The notes under the pieces: model-generated
The model's input: only the letters and a program-made list of their open reading frames with translations
Told to the model about the DNA's origin: nothing
Database searches by the model: none
Made by a program: the position numbers and the translations under genes
Shown here: in pieces, positions 1 to 10,929 of the stretch
How positions within the stretch are numbered: position 1 is the stretch's first letter
How the letters are laid out: each line of letters begins with the position of its first letter
DNA from: Rostratula benghalensis
Taxonomy: Eukaryota; Chordata; Aves; Charadriiformes; Rostratulidae
Assembly (NCBI GenBank): GCA_013399305.1
Contig: VXAI01000020.1
Location: forward strand, 4,574,425 to 4,638,424
Reading direction: 5' to 3'
Length of the DNA: 64,000 nucleotides

Positions 1-180
1 GCCAAGTGTTTCACCCACCATTATGAATACGTCCAATCCCAACACTGTCAAACCTACCACCGCCGCATCTCCTGTCTCCCCGCCCGAAGAGCCAGGCACA
101 CAGGTTCCCAGTTCCTGCCCAGACAACCCTTGTGAAAATGATGGTGTCTGTGTTATTGTAAACAGAGCCCCTGTGTGCAG
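1..180 (+). CDS. MEP1B: MEP1B exon (partial at 5' edge): linker and first part of the EGF-like domain
   Basis: Meprin beta is a membrane-anchored astacin-family zinc metalloprotease; this exon encodes only its membrane-proximal part. Read from base 2, it gives a Pro/Thr/Ser-rich linker, then the start of an EGF-like module with the pattern Cys-Pro-Asp-Asn-Pro-Cys-Glu-Asn-Asp-Gly-Val-Cys and a further Cys before the splice donor (AG|GTAACT at 180/181). The exon ends after two bases of a codon, and the exon at 2372 supplies the third. The frame is open throughout. The astacin catalytic, MAM and MATH/TRAF-like domains would be encoded upstream of the window. The identification rests on the EGF plus transmembrane layout and on GAREM1 lying convergently downstream, as in human 18q12.1. 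Another EGF/transmembrane protein is possible but less likely. Confidence 0.8.
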
Positions 181-2371
181 GTAACTGCCTTTACTCACTC
201 TCAAATGCAACTTTAGGATGAGTAATTAAAGTTTCTAATGGAATGAATCTTTGTTCCTAATGGAAGACAGTCTATGGCTGATTAAGGCAAATATTTCCAA
301 CTGCTGCTGTGAGACTAAACTTTTAACCAGTTTGGGCAACAAAGCTCCTAACCTCAGCATTTGACCATTTTGAAATACTCTGCTTGACTACCCTGCAAAT
401 TACATTTCAAATGTATTTAGCATTTTCAGTAATGTATTAGTCCAATGTTATAAATTGGACTGTTAATTTCCTTAGAAGTCCCCATAGCAAAATTTGTAAG
501 AGTTAAATAGAAATGCAGTTGAAACAAAATAGCATTTGTATCAATAGAAAAGAGAATTAATATTTCGCAGGCAGGAAGCAGCATAGACATTATTTTAGCA
601 TTTGATTCAGAAATATTGTGTAATGTAAATTATGACCATGAATTTCAAAAGTGTATTTGCTTGCCTTTGAAACCAGAGAGGAAGGCTGAGGACTAAAATG
701 ACTGTTTGCCCTGCAAGAAAATGAATATGAACTTTTATTTATTTCTCTGTGGATACATTTACGTAACCCACCTGGCTGATCAACATTCTTCCAGCTCTCA
801 AACAAGCTCCAGGGCTGAAGATAGTAACCTTATGTGATGCTGTGCCAGGGCAGGTAGACTAGGGGAGTGCTGTGAGGCAAACATCTAAAGGCCAGAAGGA
901 GTAAGAGTCAGGATGACTCATTTAGTGTTGTATCTCCCCATCTAGAAACCTTTTAAAAAACAACTCTTGTGCAACCCATCAGAAGCAGGTCACAAATATG
1001 AGTAAATGTCAAGAAGCTGTTCCAAGAAGACGAAAAAAAAAAAAAGTTATGCTTAATGTTATGCCTGATTTTGATATTATGGAAAAAAATATTTATTTTC
1101 TGATTTCTCTGGGCTATTTGAAGCTCTAGTGCCTATGTGACTTACTTTCCATCCTAGGGAAATGCATGTGACCAGCAGTCAGTTTTCACTCTGATTTTCT
1201 ACTGGGAAATGAGGGGGGTGTTATACATAGCTGGATCACATGAAGTCCCCCAACAGTCAGTATATTTGCACACTGACTCATTTTCAGGGTTCCATGTATA
1301 GTTCTGAATAAATGACTTAGACAAAAACTAGAAAACAAATAACATTAGGGACAAAGATGGTTAGAAAGATTGGGCAGGTGCTCATTCAAGAGTGCTGCAT
1401 GTATGGCTTTTTTTCAGTTAGATTATTGGGACTCTCATATGCTCACTATAATATGTTTCAGAGCTGACAGTGATGCTGAATAAGGTGAAGGAATCAAAAG
1501 CCTGGAGATTGTTTTTAGTCCTAAAACCAGATGACTTCCAGAACATTAATTTCTTTTCTTCTTCTTGATGGAGGGAAGAGGCAGCTCATACCAGTTCTTC
1601 AAATTTGAAAATAAGGCCCTTCTGTCAATAAGGTCTGATCAGAACGTACCACATCTACTAGTGGACAAGTACTGAGCAGGGAAAAAGCAACATGCTGGGA
1701 ACATCTGGAGGGTAGTAAATGTGGTTTGGTTGGATAAAAATAGCAGTGTACAACTTCTGGACTGCTTGCCCTACAAGCAAAGACTCCTACAAAGGCTTTT
1801 CAAAATTGACTGAGTGAAGAAGTCAGAAGGGCTTTGAGTAGAAGCTGAGCATGCCAAAAGGCAGAGCTGCATGTAAGACTAATTAGTATTAGTGGAAGGA
1901 AATATTACATGACTGTGGTTTTAACGACAGCTATCAGTGTCATAGAGCAGAAAGTTACTTTCCTGTCAACAGACAGTGCTTTCTTCAAGGAGAAGAAAGT
2001 AGATAAGTTAACAGAGTGATCCAGAGGGCACCTCTATCAGTAGCAAAAGTCATCCATTCCGTAGCAGCACCTCTGTAGGTCAGCTGTGGCCAAGTGTCAA
2101 GCAGTCAAAAGGATCAGGGTGGAGCTTGGGCTTTCTGGTAAAGGCTATCTCTGAAGACATGACCTGTAAAACAGTGGGAATCTGAAAGCACATCAAGATG
2201 TATAAAGACAGTAGGCCACTCAACAACTTTAAGATAAAAGTACATTTTAAGATACCTTCATTTTCCTTTGAGATACAGAAACAGTGCATCAGAGATGCTG
2301 TTTATTTTAAGTAACCCTTTTCATGCCTTGAACTTTAGGTGATACCACATGTTTGTTCCTTTACTTTCTAG
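181..2371 (+). other. MEP1B intron
   Basis: This is the interval between the donor GTAACT at 181 and the acceptor TTACTTTCTAG ending at 2371. Splicing restores a phase-2 codon (AG + A, Arg). It is AT-rich, and I see no exon, RNA gene or recognisable transposon inside it. Confidence 0.75.
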
Positions 2372-2557
2372 ATGTCCAGCAGGTGATGACTGGTGGTACA
2401 TGGGAGCAAAGTGTGAAAGGAAAGGCTCAACTAAAGAAAATACTATAGTAGCTGTTTCTTCAAGCATAGCTGTATTTGTTGTAATGCTTATTGTCACTAT
2501 CACAACTGCAGTGTGCCTTAAAAAGAAACTCAACCAAGCAAAGAAAAATAGTGGGAG
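2372..2557 (+). CDS. MEP1B: MEP1B exon: end of EGF-like domain, transmembrane helix, cytoplasmic start (runs into assembly gap)
   Basis: The exon continues the EGF-like module (Arg-Cys-Pro-Ala-Gly-Asp-Asp-Trp-Trp-Tyr-Met-Gly, then the last Cys). A short hydrophilic stretch follows, then about 25 hydrophobic residues (roughly 2441-2515) rich in Val, Ile and Thr, then Leu-Lys-Lys-Lys and a basic stretch. This is the type I membrane anchor with stop-transfer signal expected for meprin beta. The frame is open up to the run of Ns. The sequence just after the gap reads open for a few AT-rich codons and stops at 2610, which does not look like a meprin tail, so the true donor is probably hidden in the gap. 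The right-hand boundary is therefore unknown. Confidence 0.82.
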
Positions 2558-2579
2558 NNNNNNNNNNNNNNNNNNNNNN
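2558..2579. other. Assembly gap, 22 N
   Basis: There are 22 undefined bases inside or just after the last visible MEP1B coding exon. The gap hides the exon's end and probably its splice donor. Confidence 0.99.
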
Positions 2580-4100
2580 TATAATTTTAACAAAAATAAA
2601 CAAATGGAGTAAAAGTAAAATAGAGGATGTAGCACTTTTGAAATCTTAAGACTCCATCTTAGGAATCAAGGAGCTCCATTAAGCGCTACAAATTTATCAA
2701 ACACTAAAAATCCACTTCATTCAAAGCCTGTTCTCCTCCTCCACTCTGACCAGTCTTAGTGCGCAGATGGCAGCCTACATTGAGTGGGAAAGCGTGAACA
2801 AAGGGTCTCATTTCCAATTTGTAACAAAACCAAATCTTCCACTTTGTGGACTTGTATTTCATTTATTACTGCATTTTCTACTAAAGATCTCCCATTAAAA
2901 CACCTGGATATAGTGCTAAAAAACCCAACCAAAAATACCAAAAATAAATGTAAAAACTATTTCCCTGTTCAATCCTCAATTTTTATGCAAGAAACAAAGA
3001 AGCCATGGAAATTGTGACTTCAGGAGAATTAAAAGAAGACAGTTAAAACTATCTGAATAACTGGATTGGAAAGGTCATGTAGTGAATAGCATAGACATTT
3101 GGGCAGGTTTTGAGAGGAAGTTTGATAAAATCTTAGGCATCTGGACTATTAGTTTAAATAGAGACTTAGTCTTGGAAATAGTAAGAATGATATAGCTTAG
3201 AGGGACTCATAAGTCACAGGAGAAATTTTGTAAGCAAACTGAAGAAGAATGGTCTTCCAGAGAGCAGACTTCCATTTTGTCCTAATATTCTTGTGATGTC
3301 CTGTTGAGGTACAGTACCTCTGTAAAATGCCAGATAATTTGCATTGTTGCTTTATGACTTTCCAAAATATTATTTTGTCTTCTGTGTAAGTAACATTATA
3401 CACATATTTCCCTTCTCTACATATTTTTTTAAGATGCAAGATGTTTGGGTTTTTTTTGTGTTTGTTTGGTTTTTGTTTTGTTTATTATTTTTTTTTGTGT
3501 TGTTTTCATTTAGAATATGACAAACTTCTGAAGGTAATGTAATCAAGGATTAGAGATGCAAGGCAAACATCACTGGAAAACCACAACTAAATCGTCATTC
3601 TTTCTGTTACTTTTATCTCAGCCATTGTGATAAAGGTTTGTTAAGTCTGGAAAAAAATTAATAATCTGGATAAAATACTGTGCTAAAATCATTAAAGTGT
3701 CTGACTGTTGTGTATCGCCATGCAATGGAGAAAGATGAAAATATATTGTATGACATGCCTGCCCTGTCCTTTAAGACTGCCTGAACATGAAGAAAACATG
3801 TAAAATATGAATCCTGACTTTCAATCAACACAGTGAAGTCTGAATTTGCTGTCTTATCATCATACAGATGTCTAAAATAAATGATAACTGGGCCCTATAA
3901 TCATGGGGTACCCAGCGGTTCTGAGTCCTGCAACAACTGTCAGTCAGTAGTGGGAAGGTATGTGGAATGTGGAAGCATCTGGGTCATTAAGTTATTTGGT
4001 TGTGATCTACTCACTATAAAAGAAATAACAAGTAATGAGGTAAGTGATAAATTAGCCACACAGACACACAAACATTAATGAGGAAGTCACAACAGAGACA
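2580..4100 (+). other. MEP1B 3' region: possible last exon, 3' UTR and polyadenylation signal
   Basis: No convincing long coding exon is present. A T-rich tract (3431-3511) ends in an acceptor-like TTTAG at 3509-3513, followed by five codons and a stop (3514-3531). If the hidden upstream exon ends in phase 0, this would give a very short tail. An AATAAA hexamer lies at 3876-3881. Together these could be the last intron, a mostly non-coding last exon and the polyA site, but this is inference. The bases from about 3890 to 4110 may already be a decayed 5' portion of the CR1 that follows. Confidence 0.35.
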
Positions 4101-4264
4101 ATAGTGAGGACTCAGAATGCTTCAGCTGCTGATTGATGGGACATTAAAGGAACTACTCAGGCAGAGCCTTCAAGAATGTCAACCTGAGCAACAATTTTTA
4201 ACTGACAGGAAGGAGGACAGATGACTAACTTGAGTATTATGGGATACTTGAGGCTGCTTGGGAG

Positions 4265-5132
4265 ATGGCCATTGTGCGGCAGGAAAGCTATGACGTAGTT
4301 GCCATCATGGTAACGTGGTGGGATCACTCATATGACAGCAGTGCTGCAACAGGTGGCTACAAGCTCTTCAGAAGGGACAGGCAAGGAAGGAGAGGAGGAG
4401 GGGTGCCTCTGTATGTTCGGGAGCATTACAAATATCAAGAACCAACTGAGGGTCATAGTAGGGTTGAGTGCCAATGGGTAAGAATCAGAGGGAGGGCCTG
4501 CAAAGGTTGATATGGTGGGAGTCTGTTACATACCACCCAACCAGAATGTAGAGGTAGATGAAATATTCTACAAGCAGCAGGGACAGGTCTCAAGATCACT
4601 TGACCTTGTCCTGGTGGGAGACTTCAACCTACCAGACAGGAACACCATACAGCTGAGAGGGAAATCTAGGAGATTCCTGGAGTGTGTCAAGGATAACTTC
4701 CTGACACAGCTGGTGAGGGAACCAACTAGGAAAGAAGCCCTGCTGGATCTTCTGTTTCTAAATAGAGAAGGACTTGTGGGGGATGTAACAGTTGGAGACC
4801 ATCTTGGGACCAGCAACCATGAAATGATAAAGTTCTCAGTTCTTAGGGATGCAAGAAGGGGAGCCAGCAGGACTGCCGTCATGGAATTCCTGAGGGCAAA
4901 CTTTGGTCTTTTCAAGAGTCTGCTTGACAGAATCCCTTGGGAGGCAGCCCTGAAGGGCAAAGGAGTCCAGGAAGGCTGGACATTTTTCAAGGAGGAAGCC
5001 TTAAAAGTGCAGGAGCAGGCTGTGTCCATGTGCTGTAAAATGAGCTGTTGGGGGAAAAGACCAGCCTGGCTGAAGTTTATAGCCTTTGGAAAAAGGGGCA
5101 GACCATTCAGGAAGGTTACAAAGGTGTTGTAA
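4265..5132 (+). pseudogene. CR1 ORF2, endonuclease part, degraded
   Basis: The piece has two adjacent open stretches, 4265-4510 and 4512-5132, in different frames with a stop between them. The first carries the Trp-Trp-Asp and Gly-Gly-Val-Leu/Pro-Leu-Tyr-Val region of CR1 endonucleases. The second carries Tyr-Xaa-Pro-Pro-Asn-Gln and Leu-Val-Leu-Val-Gly-Asp-Phe-Asn, the conserved Asp/Asn pair of the APE-like fold, followed by the linker (Leu-Leu-Asp-Leu-Leu-Phe, then Pro-Trp-Glu-Ala-Ala-Leu). It is clearly related to avian CR1 but no longer a single open frame. Confidence 0.85.
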
Positions 5133-5205
5133 GGCTATGCAGGGAAAAGATTAGAAAAGCTGAAGCCCAACTAGAACTTAATCTGGCCCTGGATGTTAAA
5201 AACAA

Positions 5206-6391
5206 TTGAAATTTTTCTATAAATATATTAGTAACAAGAGGAGGACTTGGGAGAAACTCCATCTTCTACCTTATGTAGGAGGTAACATAGTGACAAAGGA
5301 TGAGGAGAAGGCTGAGGTACTTAATGCCTTCTTTACCTCAGTCTTTAGTAGTAGAGTTGGTTGTTCCCTGAGTACCCAGATCCCTAAGCTAGCAGATAGG
5401 GGTGGGGAGCAGAATGAAGCCCCGGTAATCCAAAGGGAGGTGGTGAGGGACCTGCTCCAACATCTAGATATAAAAAAATCTATGGGACCAGATGAGATCC
5501 ACCTGAGGGCACTGAGGGAGCTGGTGAAAATGCTCACTGAGCCACTTTCTATCATTTACCAGCAGTCCTGGCAACCTGGAGAGGTCCCAGCTGACCGGCA
5601 TCTAGCGAATGTGATGCCCTTCCACAAGAAGTGTTGGAAGGATGATCCAGGGAACTACAGGCCTGTCAGTCTGACCTTGGAACAGATAATTCTGAGGGCT
5701 ATTTTGTGGTGCTTGAAGGACATCCAGGTGATTAGGTCCAGCCAGTACGGGTTCATGAAAGGCAGGTCCTGCTTGAGAAAACTGATCTCCTTCTATGACA
5801 GTGAGCCATTTGGTGGATGAGGGAAAGGATGTGGATGTTGCTTACCTGGACATTAGTAAGGTCTCCCACAGTATCCTCCTGGAGAAACTGGCTGCCCATG
5901 GCTTTGATGGGAGGACTCTCTGCTGGGTTAAAAACTGGCTGGAGGGCCAGGCCCAGAGAGTGGTGATCACTGGAGTTGAATCCAGTTGGCAGTTGGTCAG
6001 AAGTGGTGTTCCCCAGGGCTCAGGATGGCAGCCAGTTCTGTTTAGTATCTTTATCAATGTTCTGGATGAGGGGATTGAGTGCACCTTCAGTAAATTTGCA
6101 GACAACACCAACTGGGCAGGAGCATCAACTTGCTTGAGGGTAGAAAGGCTTTGCAGATGGATCTGGGCAGGCTGGATTGATGGGCTGAGGCCAATGTGCC
6201 AGATTCTGCACTTGGGTCACAACAACCCCACGCAGCACTACAGGCTTGGGGAAGAGTGGCTGGAGAGCTGCCTGACAGAAAAGGACCTGGAATTGTTGGT
6301 CAGCTGTCAGCTGATCATGAGCCAGCAGTGTGCCCACATGACCAAGAAGTCCAACAGCATCCTGGCCTGTATCAGGAACAGTGGTGAGTAG
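5206..6391 (+). pseudogene. CR1 ORF2, reverse transcriptase part, degraded
   Basis: Two overlapping open pieces (5206-5820 and 5795-6391) in different frames cover the fingers and palm of the reverse transcriptase. Visible landmarks are Asp-Glu-Glu-Lys-Ala-Glu-Val-Leu-Asn-Ala-Phe-Phe, Ser-Met-Gly-Pro-Asp-Glu-Ile-His, Asn-Tyr-Arg-Pro-Val-Ser-Leu-Thr, Tyr-Gly-Phe-Met-Lys-Gly-Arg-Ser-Cys-Leu, and Gly-Val-Pro-Gln-Gly-Ser. The second catalytic Asp of the FADD box is replaced by Asn (codon 6104-6106), and part of motif A is deleted near 5857. Both changes alone would abolish activity. Confidence 0.88.
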
Positions 6392-6962
6392 GACTTGGGA
6401 GGTGATTGTCCCCCTGTACTCAGTGCTGGTGAAGCCCCACCTTGAGTACTGTGTCCAGTTTTGGGCCACTTACCCTAAAAAAGACATTGAGGTGCTGGAG
6501 TGGGTCAGAGAAGGGTAATGAAGCTGGTGAGTGGTCTGGATAATAAGTCTTATGAGGAGAGGTTGAGGGAGCTGGGGTTGTTCAGCCTAGAAAAAAGGAG
6601 GCTGAGAGGAGACCTTCTCACTCTCTACAACTACCTGAAAGGAGGTTGTAGAGAGGCAGGGTTTGGTCTTTTCTCCCAAGTAAAAAGTGTTAGGACAAGA
6701 GGAAATGGCCTGAAGTTTGTGACAGGGTAGGTTTGCATTGGATATTATTATTTTTACACCGAAAGGGTTATTCAGCACTGGAATGGGCTTCCCAGGGAAG
6801 TGGTTGAGGTATCATCCCTGGAGATATTCAAAAGACAGGTTGACATAATGCTTAGTGACAGGGTTTAGTGATTTATTTTTTTTTTAATCAGAGTTATGTT
6901 GGTGGTTGGACTAGATGATCTTCAAGATCCCTTCCAATCTAGAGAACTCTATGATTCTATGG

Positions 6963-7082
6963 ATATCAGAAGAGGCTTGTGGGCTTGTGTAAAAAATGAG
7001 TTGTTTAGGGAAAGGGCCAAGAGATCCAAAGGAAAGGTGAAAGGTCCTGATGAATGAGAATGGAACTAGTATGGGAAAATGT
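6963..7082. other. Intergenic spacer after CR1
   Basis: Short spacer with no recognisable feature. Confidence 0.4.
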
Positions 7083-7420
7083 GCCAACAACTGGAGAGAC
7101 TGGCCTGCAATAGAGACTTGTGTGACAATGACCAGAGAGAAGACCACAGGTCTTAGGGCCTGTGAGTTTAGGTAGGAGTACACAAAGGGACTGGCATGGG
7201 CCATACGGCTTGTAGGTCTCAATGCCAGTGACTGGAGGGGCTGGTGTGTGTGTGTGTATTGTATGTATGTTGGGAGGTCCAAGTCCAACTGAACAAGAGA
7301 CCATGGGCACCATAACTATAGGTCCCAGTGGCAGTGGCTGGAGGGATCAGGTTGTCTGTAGGTGTGTAAGAGGTCAAAGTGCTGGCAAATGGAGAGACCT
7401 GCATGTGTTTATATTCCTTC
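7083..7420. repeat. Degenerate tandem array with CAGTGACTGGAGGGGCTGG-like units and a GT run
   Basis: At least three or four poorly matching units begin with variants of (C)CAGTGACTGGAGGGG(C/T)(T/C)(A/G)G: near 7084, 7226, 7331 and 7387. Each is followed by GT-rich or GTGTG sequence; the clearest is the run at about 7242-7258. Unit spacing is irregular, roughly 55-140 bases. No coding frame or transposon protein is associated. It could be an old minisatellite or part of a decayed LTR. Confidence 0.45.
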
Positions 7421-9106
7421 AGCCAATTTAATCCTCTCTGTGTGTACATATAAATCACTGGCAAACAACAAGCTGGACTAGATGGTAAATTGAAGTAAAC
7501 ATTTCCACATCTGGCAGACTGTGTTTGAGCCAGTAGTTAGGTAAGGGAGCCCCACGTCCAGACATGGATAATGGGCAGACTGAGAACTCTGTGTGATCTG
7601 TGATTGTGGGAGTGCTTAGGGGACGAGTATGTGAGCGTAAGCATCTGTTTCACTAGCAAGCATCAGATTGCTCCACCTGGCAAGTAGGAGGTGACCTGCA
7701 CACCAGCTAAAAAACCCCAGGACCAGGCATGGATATTAAACAGGTTTAGAAGCTACACTAACATTCAAGGAGGCTGTGCAATGGATATGGAGAATGAATT
7801 CACACATTTTCAGCAGAGAACCTCAATTCTGATCAGCTGGAGGAGAGGAAGAGGACAGGGCTGTCTGTATCAGTGAGAGTTTGGATAATGTTAGAGCTGG
7901 CTGCTGCTACCCATGCTGTTCTTTGTACAGCCAGCTGCAACGGGGACTTCTGTGTGTGTGAGTGCTTCTTGGATGCACACTGAACCTTGCTACAGGCCAG
8001 ACCTGCCAGCAGGAAGAGCAGTAGCTGTATCTCTGGGACTGGGATGGTGAGATCACCTGGGACTACCCCTGGCTGGGCACATTGCCTGAGGAGGAGGGAT
8101 TCTAGGTCTCCTGGCTTCCGTGACTCCCTTAACAGCCTTGACAAGTATGGCTACAATTCAGTGGGATTTGAAGAATAGAACAGGCATGGAAATAGGATAA
8201 GAGCCAAAGGAAGCAAAGTATGCTTCCCTGAGGACACCTTGCAGAGGAAGATGGCAGCTCACCATGGGCACAGATCATCACATTTGCAGTGTTTTGGAGG
8301 GGCTGCAAGAAACAGGAATGCCAGAAACAGAAATGTCAGGTCACACCAGATGGTTGGTAGATTGGTATGTGAATATGTTCATTTTTAAAGGTCAGCAGCT
8401 ACTTTGATTCCCTGGAATGGATATTGATGATCATAACATTTGTCATGCAATTTACCCTAACTCTGGGCAAGAACAGTTCAAATGTATGGAAACTTGATGA
8501 GGGAGCTAAGTCTTCCTCTGAATGCTACTGCACGGCACAAAGCAACAAATGTCTATTTTCTGTAGTACTACATATGTAGTCCTCCTCTGATTAATATTCT
8601 CTGAAATGTAGCTATATTTAAAGCATTCATAGCTGGTTTTATTAGCTTTTGTTGGAACCGAAAGATTCATGAAAACAGCCAGACAATATTAATAAAGATT
8701 TGCCAGAGCTAACAAACCTCCTGGATAGGAAGATACCCTACTATAGCTGTCTTAAAATAACTTTCCTATTTTGACATGTCTTGATCAGCAGTTTTCATGC
8801 AAATAATCCTCCAAATGTGCCTTCAATTAAGATATGCACATAGATTTACATAGAGTTAAGAAGACACAAACGAGACCGTTCATAAATTCAACACCGGCTA
8901 AAATACTTAACATCATAAACAGTGAGCATTTCGTAATTTCAAATGTGAACTACTGGATTTGTGACTGCAGAGGTCATTTATATTTTTTGAAATCCAAATT
9001 GCATGAAATGGCATAAATACCCCCGAATTATAAACTCATTTGTGCTTGAGAAGAAAGCTTGAGATGTAGAGCCATATATTACAATACATTGTGCGAGGTA
9101 CAAATT
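7421..9106. other. Intergenic DNA, no gene recognised
   Basis: Open frames here are short and have no recognisable protein similarity. No CR1, RNA gene or regulatory motif could be supported. Confidence 0.5.
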
Positions 9107-9401
9107 CACAGAATCACAGACTATCAGGGATTGGAAGGGACCTTGAAAGATCATTCAGTCCAATCCCCCTGCCAGAGCAGGAACACCTAGATCAGGTCAC
9201 ACAGGAACGCGTCCAGTTGGGTTTTGAATGTCTCCAGAGAAGGAGACTCCATCACCATTCTGGGCAGCCCCTTCCAGTGTTCTGTCACCCTCACCATGAA
9301 GAAGTTTTTCCTCATATTTAAGTAGAACCTCTTGTGTTCCAACTTGTACCCATTGCTCATTGTCCTATCATAGGCCGTCACTAAGAAGAGCCTGGCTCCA
9401 A
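9107..9401 (-). mobile_element. CR1 LINE 3' fragment (reverse orientation)
   Basis: Plus-strand text starts with TCACAGAATCACAGACTATC and continues through GGAAGGGACCTTGAAAGATC, the reverse complement of the CR1 3' end. It then covers part of the C-terminal ORF2 region (AAGAAGTTTTTCCTCATATT at 9298-9317 is the antisense of a conserved Asn-Phe-Phe stretch). The element is 5'-truncated, as usual for CR1, and ends abruptly at the tandem repeat starting at 9402. Confidence 0.88.
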
Positions 9402-9517
9402 GGTGTATACTGAAAAAAAAAAAATGGTGTATGATGTACTGAAGTATGAATACTGCATATGGTGTATGATGTACTGAAAAAAATGTGAAGTATTCCATAA
9501 GGTGTATACTGAAATGG
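9402..9517. repeat. Short tandem array of GGTGTAT...CTGAA units
   Basis: Four units start at 9402, 9426, 9461 and 9501. Each begins GGTGTAT and contains ACTGAA; the two middle ones share GGTGTATGATGTACTGAA, and the outer two share GGTGTATACTGAAA. Spacings are 24, 35 and 40 bases. The array abuts the truncated 5' end of the reverse-oriented CR1. Confidence 0.75.
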
Positions 9518-10898
9518 TAAACTTCCATGGGAAAAACCCCTCAGGCTTCTTCTTATTAATTTCAAACAGGAATCACTGAGAAGCACAGGTTAAAAGTTAC
9601 TCTTCAAGTCAGTGAGTATGAACAACTCACTTTTCAGTGGTGTGCAGGTTCCACGGAGCCAAAAGAGACTGAGGTTTTATTAATGTAATTGACTGACCTA
9701 AAACTACTCAACAGGAGAATACTTCTTTTTCATTTTTCAATGCAGAAAAAATACTCAGGAAGTCCAACATCAGATTCAATATTGCACTTTATTGTATATC
9801 ATGAAATTTACACTACTAGCTCGCATTCCTGAACAAATACATTTGTTTCACAAAAGCTGCACCACAACTGACTTACGGTGATGGTATTTTTCTGTAAATA
9901 AAGGAGGTGAGAGATTAAAAATATGAAACATTTCAACTGGAGTTTTCCTCTTTCTGAGTAGAAGCTTTATGTAGATTTGCAATTTAATTGGTTGAAATTG
10001 CAACTTCTTGGTAATTGTCACTTCTTGTAAAAACAGCAATGAAGATTCACCAGCCCAGATCCTCTGGCATTCCTCCTGGCTCTACAAAGATTGTATGGCT
10101 TCCCAGCTTTACAAAGATTTTTCTATATGGTTACTAGGATGATGTCTATTCTTTTTAATGAAACGGTTTAATTTTGGAGACATGCATTTGGCACATTTAC
10201 AGATAATATGGATATTCATCCCAGATCAGATACTGCATTGATCAGCCGGAGAACAGTATATGGGGTTGCAGGTCTCCACAGAAAGACAGGGTGTTTACCA
10301 TATTTCCCTAAAGCAGATTTATTCACAGAAAGCTTTACTGAAAATCTGGAATGCAAGCTTCTCCGTGTAAAGTCACTGGGATAGTAGTATGATACAACCT
10401 GCCAGTGTAAGACCTGCACAAAGTTCCACTTCTCTTTCTGCTCCTTCCCACACTGCAGCGGTTCAGGTTTAAATTTACAATAAGGATTTCCTCTGCCTGC
10501 AATCCCTGGAGCCATGGGGGTCAGGCACACCCCACTCCATACAGAGCAGGACTGTTACTGGGTTCCCACAACATGCAGAACAAAGCCTTGAACTGTGGAA
10601 GTTGATTTTTCAGGTCAAGTGCCCATTCCTGCTCTCCGCTCAAGTGTGGCTCTCTGCTGCTACCTGGTAGCTGCCCTTCTAGCAAAGACCCAGGCTTAAG
10701 TGAGTGTTGTCTTCTCTGCTCCTCCTTCCCTGGGCTCTGGACTGGCTGTACGGCTGGACCCAGCAGAGTACGTGCATGCTGTCTTCAGAGCTGTCGTGCG
10801 TGACTCAACCCCCGCTGCTGAGTCTATCGGGAGTCACAGCATGGGCTTAAAAATAAAATAAAATAACCCCAGCATTCAAGTCAATGGCTCAGGTTTGC

Positions 10899-10901
<3 letters not shown>

Positions 10902-10929
<28 letters not shown>
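10902..10929. repeat. PolyA run, 28 A
   Basis: An uninterrupted run of A. No LINE or processed sequence is recognisable immediately 5' of it, so I treat it as a simple repeat. Confidence 0.9.

Larger units (their letters stand above)
4110..6962 (+). mobile_element. CR1 LINE, nearly full-length ORF2 and 3' end, inactivated
   Basis: This is a non-LTR retrotransposon of the CR1 family. Conceptual pieces in order are the apurinic-like endonuclease (4265-5132, with an internal stop at 4508-4510), a linker, and reverse transcriptase (5206-5820 and, after a frame change, 5795-6391). The C-terminal part and 3' UTR run to ATTCTATG at about 6954-6961. Recognisable motifs include Gly-Asp-Phe-Asn-Leu-Pro-Asp in the endonuclease, Asn-Tyr-Arg-Pro-Val-Ser-Leu-Thr, and Gly-Val-Pro-Gln-Gly-Ser in the RT. 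The catalytic Phe-Ala-Asp-Asp box reads Phe-Ala-Asp-Asn (6095-6106), and motif A lacks the residues between Ser-Lys and Val-Ser-His. With several stops and frameshifts it cannot be active. The 5' boundary is approximate. Confidence 0.9.

Noticed and set aside
2580..2612. Coding end of MEP1B directly after the assembly gap
   Set aside because: The reading is AT-rich and Lys/Asn-rich with no meprin-like tail; more likely intron.
9187..9528. Open frame of 113 codons on the minus strand
   Set aside because: It is the reverse-oriented CR1 fragment plus the local tandem repeat, not a gene.
10902..10929. PolyA run as the tail of a retrocopy
   Set aside because: No exon-like or mRNA-like sequence is recognisable just upstream.
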